Below, piece by piece: positions 37,901-48,500 of a DNA stretch of 64,000 bases. The DNA comes from Brachionus plicatilis (taxonomy: Eukaryota > Rotifera > Eurotatoria > Ploima > Brachionidae), in assembly GCA_010279815.1 (NCBI GenBank), contig QEOQ01000534.1:167991-231990 (forward strand), written 5' to 3'. How positions within the stretch are numbered: position 1 is the first letter of the stretch; every line of letters begins with the position of its first letter. The notes beneath the pieces were generated by a model. It made no database searches and was not told where the DNA came from. It was given only the letters and a program-made list of their open reading frames with translations. Made by a program: the position numbers and the translations under genes.

Positions 37901-40900
37901 CAGTAATAGTATAAATTCTTTATTTTTCTTAAATAGGATTGAAAGAAATCAATGGAACTTGGTGCACTCATTCGCTTCAATGTCAAACCCAAAACGGGCT
38001 GAGCTGTGTTTCCAATCGATGCTTGTATGTTTTTTTAAACATCTTTTCAAATTTGTTCAAATCTTAGAAAAAATAAATTGACCTCTGAAAAGTTAAAATT
38101 TGAAAGCTCAAAAGTTCTTAAATCTTCAATTTAATCAACATATGAACAGAATCAGTATGATACATATTGATTCTGTTCATCATTAGGATATATTGAGAAG
38201 ATGGGGCAATACTTATCCATCTCAATATATGGATCAAATTATCAGAATTAATTCTAATTTATTTTATATTTTAGTTGTGCAGAATACCATTATTGGTCTG
38301 GAACAGAATGTCGTATATTAAAATTTTCAATTAAAATAAAATCTAAAATTCTAATATTTTTCTTTTTGAGTATTAAAACAAACTGTGAACACATGGTGTA
38401 CTCAAACTTACCAATGCCAAGATTACAATGGACTAGTTTGTCTAAATACTGGCGGAAGGAGCGCATGCGAATGTCAATATCCAAGATATTGGAATGGAAA
38501 TCAATGTGGTAATTTAACAATCAAAAATCAAAAATTATTTTATTTTAAATAAATCAATTAAAGTTGATAAATTGAGTTATGAACTCAGTTGTTCTTTAGA
38601 TTCTGAATGCAACCAAAATTTTGGATTAGCTTGTTACGGTAAATGCCGGTATTGTGTTTTTTTTTATTCTTTTTTTTGTTGTCTTAGACATTAATTTTAA
38701 ATTAATATTAAATTTTGTTCAAGATGTGATGCTTCTAGATATTGGACTGGAACAACTTGTGGTTTGTTATTTTATTTTTTTCATTTTATTATTTTGATTA
38801 AATGATAAATTTTTATTTAGCTCTGAAAAAAAACTTTGGATCTGGATGCAGTCAAAATTATGAGTGCAAAGACAATTTGGCTTTGTTATGTTTGTCAGGA
38901 GTTTGTAATTGCATGCCTCTAATGTATTGGTCTAATTCAAAGTGTGGTACTGCTTTTATTCAATGTTCTATCATTAGAAAATTTTATTCTATATCTTTTT
39001 AAAAAAAAGAATTCAAAAGATCTGAAAGTGAATCTTGCAGTGGATCAAATCCAGCTTGTCAAAATTACGCTGGACTTACATGCACGACGGGAACTTGCAG
39101 GTACTAATTTTCATCTAAAATATTCAGAATAATAAATATAAATATTTTTCAATTAATTAGATGTTCTTCGACTCAATACTGGGTATCAAATAAATGTCGT
39201 AAGTTATTTTTAAACCCATGATGATATTCAGATTTTTTGTTTTGATAAAAATAATCAAATAAACATCTTATCAAAAATTCTTGAAAAATACAATGCAAGA
39301 TTCGTAAGAAAATTTTTAATGAAATTCTTAGGGTGGTATAAACTAGATTTTTCAAGAAAAAAATTTCAAAAATTATTAAGATTTTGTGAAAATTATTAAA
39401 GTTCAGTACAAAAGAACAGAACAAAATGATAAAAAATTGAATAACTTTTTTGCTTAAAGTTTAAAATTAGTCCGGTAAATTCAATATGTTGCAACATTCA
39501 TAGTTGCATCAAAGGTCAAAGTCTGCTAATGATTTGCAAAATCTCTGCAAAATGCAATGCGCTTGAAGACATTGAAATTTAATTTCTGCTAAATTTGCAG
39601 AGTTTTGCGGACCTTGATAGCTGATGCAACTTTGAAAGTTGCACAATATCGTAACAACGCAACTAATTTTAAACTTATATAAAAAAAGTTTTTCAATTTT
39701 TTACTATTTGTTTCTGTTCTTATTATTTTGTACTGAATTTCACAAAACCGATTATTAAACAATCATGAATTTTTTTGACATTTAAAATTTTAAAAAAGAC
39801 TTGTCAGGATGTTAGATCTGTTGACAATCAAAGAATTGAAATTCTTAATTAAAATTAGTGATGAAATCGAATTAGCTTTTTGGACACAAATTGAAACTTA
39901 AATGAATAAAAAAAAACTGTTTTTTCAATGGTTTTGAAAAGACCATTGAAAAAGCAATATTTTCGAATATAATCTTGAATATAAGATAAATTTGAATTTA
40001 TATTTGATATTTTTTCATTTTTGAAATTAAATTCTAAAACTATTCTTTTTTTAAATTAAAATTCTAACTCAATTTTAATTTAAAAAACAACTTGAATTTT
40101 AGATAAATTCAATTAATGATAAAAACATTTTTATTATTTTTATATAGATATAAGTTTTTTTTTTGAGTGAAAAAATAAATATTTTAAATTGCATTAGTCA
40201 TTCTAGTTTTTGATTTTCTATTTAAAAGTATTTTTCCTAAGTGTTAAGTAAAATTTTACAATTTCAAAAATTTCAAAATTTAGTAAACTTTATGTTATCA
40301 TGTTTAATAAATATCTACAGGTATAATTTGAATATTCCCAGGACTCTTTATTAAATTTTTAATAATTTCTTAGTAATTTTGTTCCTTTTAATAAAAATGA
40401 TTTGAAAATTATCCCTTATCAGAAAAAATTGTTCAATTTAGAGAAGTATAATCCATTCTGTATTTTCTGTTAACTTTTTGATTAAATATTGCAAATTGAC
40501 TTTGATTTCAACCATTCTGAGTTTCCATTTATAATGCTTGACTTTGATCCCGAAGCCCTACAGCTACTTGATCGATATATTTCTTTCAATTGATTAATTG
40601 TTTTTAAAAAATTAATCATCAAATAAAGTAGTGAGAACCATAAAATTTAAGTCAAAGATTAAGTTAAAAATTTGAATAAATAAAGAGATCAGATAATTTT
40701 GACGTTTGATTAACAAGAACTGTAAAAAAATTATGTACAAAAAAGGAAAAAAGCTTTATAATCTGATACAAATAAAATGAAATTAAAAAAATAAAACTTA
40801 GCCTTTACTATTTAATTAATTCATAGAAAATTATGTTGGAATAAATCAATACTGTGATGGAACAACTTATCGATGTAAATCTGGTTTAACTTGTCAAGGA

Positions 40901-42891
40901 TCAGCTGCTGGAAATTATATCTGCCAGTAAAATTTTATCTTTTTAATTTTCTTTATGATTATCGATTAATCTAGATGTGGCGCAGGCACATACTGGACTG
41001 GAACATCATGTGGTATTTTTTAAAATAAGTTTTTTTCAAAAAGATTTTTTAAATAATATTTAAAAAAAAAAGCATCTGTAAGAACGTATGGGCAGACATG
41101 TGATGGCTGGAGAGTTCCATGTGATCATTCCAGAAAATTAAAATGCCTCTCAAGTGGTGAAGGTTCATCCTGCTTATCGAGCTATGCTGGAACTAAATGC
41201 AATTGCATTGATACAGATTATTGGAGTGGATCAACTTGTGTTTCAAAATTATTGGATCACGTGATTACTAATGTTACCTGCCAGTGTCGTCAAGATTTAG
41301 GTTTATCAAGTTTAAGCTATGAAAATACTTATACATGCTACAACGATTACTCTCCTAACAAAACATGTGCCTGTCAAAATACTCAGTATTGGGGAGGCGA
41401 AAAATGTGTTGATAAAAAAACCCAAAATCTTTATTGCACCACTGATTGTCAATGCAAAGAAAATTTAGGTCTAAAATGCTGGGCATACACAAATGGATAT
41501 TCTTGTTATGCTGATTTTGGAGATGGCAAAAGATGTCTCTGTGAAACTGTTACTCAGTGGTGGACTGGATCGACATGTGGTAAATAATATGTTGTTCCTC
41601 GAATTATAATAAAAAATAATTTCTTTATTAAGTTGATAAATACTGGTATTCAAATAATTGTGGAAGTACATGCCAATGTAGAGAAGATAAAGGCTTAGGT
41701 TGCCAATCTTTTGGTTATTACAATAGATATTCTTGTACAAGTTCATACGCAGGGACCAGATGCTATTGCAAATCATCAACACAATATTGGTCGGGCACAA
41801 CAAATGGTTGCAGTAAGTCTTAATTTAGAAAAATAATTCACTTATAATAGAATAAATAATTTTTTTTAAAGTAAATAAATACTGGTATGCCGATAATTGT
41901 GGAAGTACATGCCAATGCAGGGAAGATAAAGGCTTAGGTTGCCAATCATATGGTGATTACAATCGATATTCTTGTACAAGCTCTTACACAGGCACAAAAT
42001 GTTATTGCAAATCATCAACTGATTTCTGGTTAGATAGTACAAGTGGCTGCAGTAAGTTTATGAATTGCAGAAAAAAAAAATATATAATTAAAAATATTTG
42101 CTTTAGTTAATAAATACTGGCATTCAAATAGTTGCGGAAGTACATGCCAATGCAGGGAGGATAAAGGCTTAGGTTGCCAATCATATGGTGAATACAATCG
42201 ATATTCTTGTACAAGTTCTTACACAGGGACCAGATGCTATTGCAAATCATCAATACAATTTTGGTCGGGCACAACTAATGGTTGCAGTAAGATTATGATT
42301 AAAAAAATTTTATTTAAAAATTTTTTTTTTCTTATCGTTTTTAAGTCACAAAATATTTAAATTTTGTCTCTTGTTCATCTAGTTGTCAATGTAGAGAAGA
42401 TTTAGGACTTGCTTGTCGTTCATATGCGGGTTTTTACGGCTGCAATGCATTCTTTGCCGATAGTCGGTGCACTTGTGTAAATACAGCATTTTGGACTGGA
42501 TCGACATGTGGTATAAATTATTTTTAACAATTTCGAAAAAATTTAAATTAAGTTTTTTTTTTTATTAATTAGTTACAAGATATGGTCACCTTGATACCTG
42601 TACTGACAGCTGCCAATGTCAAATGAATTTAGGACTTAGATGTGAAACTCTAAACAATAACTGCTACTCTTATACAGGTAGACGATGCGTTTGTGAATCA
42701 GATCAATATTGGGATGGATCTTTATGCAGTAAATTTTAATAATATTATTTTTTTCAAATATATTTTTTATTTAAATTCTAAAAGGAAACAAAAAAAATAA
42801 TGGAGATAGTTGCTCAAATGATTGTGAATGTAGGTCGAATGATTGTTTCAATTATGGTTTTGGAAAAGATTGCACAGGTATCTTTGGGTAG
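34932..42891 (+). CDS. Copy C: EB-like multi-module membrane protein, longest copy
   Basis: Predicted 1120 residues, 23 exons: 34932-34973, 35031-35436, 35515-35916, 36058-36183, 36553-36646, 37840-37877, 37937-38024, 38275-38312, 38371-38508, 38564-38648, 38724-38761, 38821-38946, 39010-39100, 39161-39198, 40827-40926, 40975-41012, 41073-41579, 41633-41812, 41872-42051, 42107-42286, 42346-42510, 42573-42728, 42785-42891. All are GT-AG and phase-consistent; the total is divisible by three. N-terminus MDHTVENTKKTIYQ, then a signal anchor as in copy A. Exons 18-20 are three 180-base phase 1 exons in tandem, each a full module starting with KYW and containing STCQCREDKGLGCQS; A and B lack them in frame. 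The last exon ends DCTGIFG-stop. Exon 17 is the most diverged from A and B. This copy is the only one with neither a damaging lesion nor the alternative early terminal exon. Confidence 0.88.
36647..37839. other. Expanded intron 5 of copy C
   Basis: It shares most of its length with intron 5 of copy B, including the left boundary and the 37450-37690 dispersed repeat. The middle differs: 37030-37430 carries ACGTAA-rich inverted repeat sequence. The 85-base intron of copy A shows the state without insertion. Confidence 0.8.
39396..39742. mobile_element. MITE in intron 14 of copy C
   Basis: Inverted ends TTCAGTACAAAAGAACAGAA and, inverted, TTCAGTACAAAATAATAAGA with GAACAG lie about 345 bases apart and surround a palindromic interior. 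A partial copy lies at 32235-32470. It occupies the region where A and B have the alternative terminal exon. No clear target duplication was found. Confidence 0.75.
39743..40826. other. Remainder of intron 14 of copy C
   Basis: AT-rich intron sequence; no exon with conserved splice sites or Cys pattern is seen, and no match to introns 14 of A or B until the last 30 bases. Confidence 0.5.
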
Positions 42892-44333
42892 TAAATGTGT
42901 CTAATAAATAGATAATAAACCGATAAATTTTGACTTAAAATATATTCTTAGTTTATATTTTAGATAAATAATAAAAATTTTTATTAAAAGTTCATTTTTT
43001 AATATTTATAATTGTTAGCGTACAGTGGGTATTTTTTTCGGTCGGTAAAGTACGCTTCGAGGCAGCGAACATTAGGACTATGTCGTTTTTTTAATACTTA
43101 CCTATAACCCCGGGGTAGTTTGCAAGGTTTTACGGTATTGTAAATCTTGATATCGAAGGTTGTTATCTATTAAAAAAAAATCGTTATTCATTAAAATTTT
43201 TGAAATCTAAACACTGTAAATTTATTTTTCAAATTTCAATTGTGAGTATAAAAAAGACATAATAAATAAATTTTATTTTATATTACTAAAATTGAAGAAA
43301 ATTATCTATGGCCAAGCAAATTAAAAAAATCATTATTTTTTTAATAGTTACTAAAAATTTCATAAATTTCCTAGATTAACTGTAGCCAATTTTTTAAAGA
43401 AGCCTTAATTAAAAATTAAAAATAACAAAATTTAATTTTTCAAAAAAGCTTTTGTTGCCTATTAATAATAATAATAATTAACTTCTACAAAAAACCTACA
43501 GAGAAGTTTTACACGGAAGACTACTATGGCCGCTCTTACACCGTAAATACAGCTTAAAATTAGGATGTTATGTATTTTTGTTAGGTAAGGACTTTTGAAC
43601 TAATCGTGCTCAATTTTTAATTGATTTACTGAACTGGAGTTGATCAATTCACAAGAAGGCTTATTCCATCCATTTACTTCTCTGTTGGTAAAAAGTGTTC
43701 TCTCTGACTGTAAACCCTAATCCTAAACCCTGATTATCTCTTTTTGTGGCCTCTGATTCTAATTCAAATAATTTTTTTTTTAAGTTTTAAAAAATAACGT
43801 AAATAAATGTTTAAGCAAATTCTCTATTTTAAGTGAAGTAGCATTACATTTTGGTTTTTATACTCATACTTTTGATGATTTTAGTTTTTATATTTTTGAC
43901 TCAAATATTGTTGAATTAAATAAACGCAGATCAATTGAAACCAATCTAATAAATTTCTTCCTTAAGCTAGATATACCCATATTGAACAAAAAAATTCAAA
44001 AATATTGAAAAGATAAATAACTTTTGCTTCCTGAAATAAAATTGTTAAATTGTAAATTTAGTTAAGTTAAAGATTAAAATAAAAATATTATAAATTATAA
44101 TACACTATGATGTTGTAAAATTTGATTTCAAAAAGTCGCAGATATTAAATAATAAAATAATTTTTTATTAATTCTTTTATTTTCTATATTTTTTTTCTTT
44201 TTTTCTTCTTTTTTCTGTAAATTTATTCTTTATTTATTTAATGATTAAAAATTTGTGTATTTAAAAAATTATTAAAAAATATAAATTAAATTAAGATGAA
44301 ATTTTTACTATATTTAATTATTATGATTTTCAA
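42892..44333. other. Spacer between copy C and the Tudor gene, no gene seen
   Basis: The start resembles the 3' flank of copy B for about 70 bases. No open frame of interest. A slightly GC-richer stretch (43015-43140) with CGGTCGG and CCCCGGGG words may be a transposon end. Confidence 0.5.
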
Positions 44334-44385
44334 TTTTTAGACTCTGAGGAAGGCTTCATAAAGCTGAAACCGGTCAGTTTATAAT
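44334..44385 (+). ncRNA. Hammerhead ribozyme (type I, minimal stem III)
   Basis: All conserved core elements are in order: stem I 5' strand TAGACT (44338-44343), CTGAGGA (44344-44350), stem II AGGCTT / AAGCT with a CATA loop (44351-44365), GAAA (44366-44369), a tiny self-complementary stem III CCGG (44370-44373), GTC with predicted cleavage after 44375, then stem I 3' strand AGTTTA (44376-44381). Stem I pairs six of six with one G-U. Such short stem III hammerheads are known from Penelope-like elements, retrozymes and satellite DNAs and may act as dimers. No reverse transcriptase is seen nearby, so the host element is unknown. Confidence 0.8.
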
Positions 44386-44499
44386 AAAATAAAAAACTTG
44401 AAATAAATTTTTTTTAAACAAAAAATTATTTTTATTGTCTATTTTTTATAAATTATAATTCAAATAATTTTTTTTTAAGTAAAAGAGAAAATTTTTATT

Positions 44500-44670
44500 T
44501 TACAGTGGTGATTTGATAAAAGGATTTTATCATAATTTAGGTTAATTTCCGTAATTTGACCAAAATTAATGATAATTAATGTACATTACCGTATTTTACG
44601 AAAAGCAAACATTCACAAATTTACGATAATTTTCGTAAATTATCGTTACGTAAATTACAGTACAATCATT
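44500..44670. repeat. ACGTAA-rich dispersed repeat
   Basis: GTAATTT, TTTACGAAAA and TTACGTAAATTA words in both orientations, the same family as those at 6230-6400 and in intron 5 of copies B and C. No clear ends. Confidence 0.5.
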
Positions 44671-45011
44671 TTTTGCAAACAAAATATGTTTTTTTGATAA
44701 GTTAATTTATTTTAAAAAAAAGAACTTTTACGGTCATTCGCGTTTTAATTTGTATAATATAGTATAGTATGTATAATTTATATTTTGTATAACTTTTTAC
44801 TAAGTTTTACAAATCTTTTTTGATGGTTTCGTACATTTTTTACTAACAATTTATCGAAAATTCAACTTAATGAAATAATATTTATTTATTTTAAAGCTAG
44901 GATCAACTTGATTTTAAATTTTGAAAAAAATTGGGAAAGGTCTTGTCCACTCTTATGGCAAATTAAATTAAACTTTTGTGCCATTTTTTATTCTTCACCC
45001 GCTACCCAAGT

Positions 45012-45066
45012 CAGCAGAAAGCTTTAAGGCGGCGTCAGATAAATTTAACAGAAATGGCTGCTACAG
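45012..45066. repeat. Repeat shared with the flank of copy B
   Basis: About 50 bases with strong similarity to 25465-25520, including AACAGAAATGGCTGC. Nothing else of note lies between 44670 and the Tudor gene start. Confidence 0.6.
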
Positions 45067-45581
45067 TTAAATACTGCTTTTTAGAATGTCGCTGGAAGAA
45101 ATACTAATTAACTCAATTATTATTATTAACTAAATTTTATTGTAGTGCTCTTCTTTTAATTTTTATCTTTTTTTAGAGTTTTCTATTTAAGATATAAAAT
45201 GAATTAAAATTGAAGGTTTGTTTAGCACAACTTTTTCGACTCAACTTGAGAGTGAATTTTGTTATTTCTAGTGATTTTTTTAATTTGAGTACTTTCTAAA
45301 AAATTGTGCGCAATCTAATACAAAAATTATCTTGATAAAACTTAAGTTAAATTTAAACCATAAATAGAATTCAAATTCACTAAAAAAACATGACTGAAAT
45401 GTTAGATCACGTGGCTAGAATTTTTTGAAAATTCAAAAAAAAACGATTTTAACTCAATTTTGTTGAATCGGTCTTGCACAGAGTGATACAACTAAGCACG
45501 TTTTTATTGTAACTTAAAATCCAAGTCCAACAAAATTTACTCTGAGCAAAATTTTATGATTAAATTTTTATCAAGGCAAAC

Positions 45582-48500
45582 ATGAACAATTTCTCGGACC
45601 AAATCTACAAAGAACTGGAGGAAATCGATTGCCGAATCTATTTCATTGAGGACATATACAAAACAGTGAATAAAATTTTTTAAAAATTTTTTAAAAATTA
45701 TTTCTAAATAAATTAGATTGTTCAAAAAGTGTATCAAATACATCCTGACTTACTACACTTATCTGAAAATAAAATTCAACTATCTAACTTTATAAAACAT
45801 TTCCACAACCAATCTATTCCCTACTGTGAACAACTACAAAAAGGTAGAAATTAAAAAAGTCAAAAAATTTTTGTCTTAAGCAGCATTTTTTCAGATCTTG
45901 ACGCTTTTTTGTCAATTGTCAAGCGGATAAATGAAACCAAATCGAGTCTAGATTCAAACGAAAAGGTGGAATCAACTTGTAGGGACTTATTGCCTGGAAA
46001 TGCAGTTTCACAGATCTCGAACGTTCGCTCAGTTCTAATTGATCAAACAGAAAATGCTCGTCCCACAATCAATGACATAAATGGATGGCCAAAAGAGATC
46101 ATTCCAAGTTCACCTCTGGTTTCAACTCCAAACTGTGTTAATTCTCCCAAAAAAAAGGCCAACAATGAAAATTTAATTGATTTTTCGAGTGACTCGATCG
46201 AAAAATCAAGTCCTAATTTTGAATTTAAAAATATTAGCAGGATAAAAAAAAATATTTCAAATTCCAGTTTGTCAGCGTCCCAATCCGCTGGAAAAAGTTC
46301 AAAATTTAGCGACCCTTCTAAATTAAAAAAACTAAAATATTATCTACTTGATTCTAGTAATAAATTTGAGTGCTTTGTGTCACATGTGGTCAGTCCATTT
46401 TTGTTCTTTATTCAATATAAAGATGTATTTTATAGAAAAGAAAAATTTGAAGAAAAAATCAAGTAATGTATTTTTTATTTTTTATTTATTTTTGCTGAAC
46501 AAGATTTGTAAATTTTTTGACTTAAGCTTGTTTTACGACGACCCAGTAAATAATGAAAATACTCGAGTTGAATGTATTGACGAGTGTTTGATTTATGCTG
46601 GACGATACTCAGAAGATAAAAAATGGTATCGAGCTAAAATTTTTTCAGTCAATGAAAATGGTAAGTGAAAATTTAAAATATTTTCAAAAAGAATTTTATT
46701 GTAGTTTAGAATTTTACGTCCCTGAAGTTTAAATAAAATTTTTTTATTTAAACATCAGGGACATAGTCATAAGAAATAGATTTTTTTTTAACATAAAAAA
46801 AAACGTTAGGAGTTTAAAAGATTTATTAGAATTGCATAAAAATTCTGTAAAAAGGCAAAGAAAAACTATCGTAAAGGAAAAAGGATTAATTTGATATAAT
46901 CGATTTTATAGCGGGAAGGTATTTGATGGATTAACTGAAAAAATATAGCTTAAAAGTTAAAAATTTGATATAAAAAAAATAAATTAAAGATTATTTTATT
47001 TTTTAGTTTTTATAGCACATATTTTAAACTTTAAACTTTTATAGCAGAATATTTTTTTTCAAATATGTTTCAAATTTACTCACAAATAAATTTAAAAAAA
47101 ATAAATGAATTTTAAAGTATTTTCTTAATCTTACAATAATTAAATATGGTGAATTTTTTATTTTTAAAAAAAAAATTTCTTACAAAATTTACTTTCAAAT
47201 TTACTTTCAAATTTACTTTCTTACTAAACTGATGAAAATAATTATTAGAATAAAAAATCAAAATAGTCTAAAATTTAATTTCTCAAATATTAAAAGTTTT
47301 TGAAAGGTAATCTATGATATTTATAAACATCATTCTTTATCCTATCTTTTAGTTTGTTATTTAAAATTGTATCCTTTGGAAACAGCACTTATAAAAGATA
47401 TTAAAGACAAAACCTGATGACATCTTGAAGTTGATGATCAATTCAAAATATAATTTCAATTCACAAAATTAATCTTTGAATTAATTTAAATAATTTTAAT
47501 GTAACATTCTTTACATGTTGTGTAGATTTAAAAAATCAAATAATTTTAAAAAATATTTTCTCAATTCATTCAAATTAAATGAAAAGTGATGCCCAATAAA
47601 AATCAAATGGTATAATTTAGAAAATTAAAGAAAAAAAAAAATTTATGAATATTCAAAATTCGCTATGGAAAAGTACTCTTCATTTGTCTTACAATTTTTT
47701 TGTCTTAATTGTTTAATTACTTTATTTTAATTTTTTTTACATCGCATACAAGGTGTTCATTGAATAAATAAATAATAAATAAATAATTATGTGAATGCAT
47801 CAGGTTGGTATCTTGAAGTTGATGATCAATTCAAAATATCATTTCAATTCACAAAATTAATCTTTGACATTAATTAAAATAATTTAAATGTAACATACTC
47901 TACATTTCAAAGGACTTGTGCTTAGTATTCAAATTAAATTTTAAGATGAAATTAACTTTTAAATTCCAAAAATGTAGTAAAATGAAAAGATACATCTTTC
48001 CTACCGATATTTTTAATTAAAAAATTCAAAATATACTTAACAAAAATTGAGTTAAATGAATTTAAATTTAAAAATCGATTTTATGAATGGATTGAAAAAA
48101 TATCTTTTTAATTATTTTATTTTTTAAATCAACATAACTTGCAGAGAACGTTACATTAAAATTATTTAAATTAATTTCAAAGATTAATTTTAATATCTAA
48201 AGATAATTGAAATGGAATTTTGAATTGATGGGTCTTGTTAATTAAGTGAACAAATGATCACATAATTTTGCAAATTAAGTGAACATTAGATTACGTGAAC
48301 AAATGAAAATAAAAAAAAAAAGAGTGTGCACATAATTTTAAACGTAATAATTAGGTGAACAAATCATCTTGTTTATAAAAAAAATAATCAAAAGTGTTTT
48401 TTTTTTTTTAATTTTTATTGTTTTTAAATTTATTTTTAAAAAAAGAATACTTTTTTCTTTTTGATTCCAACTTATTAAACTATTCTGATTTTTTGTCACT

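Noticed and set aside
41471..41803. Minus-strand open frame of 110 codons over copy C exons
   Set aside because: Shadow of the conserved Cys-rich exons on the other strand; the sense frame is kept in all three copies.
43440..43470. Possible telomere-like or CRISPR-like array
   Set aside because: Only a short AAT simple repeat; no spacers or regular repeats anywhere in the window, and the genome is eukaryotic.
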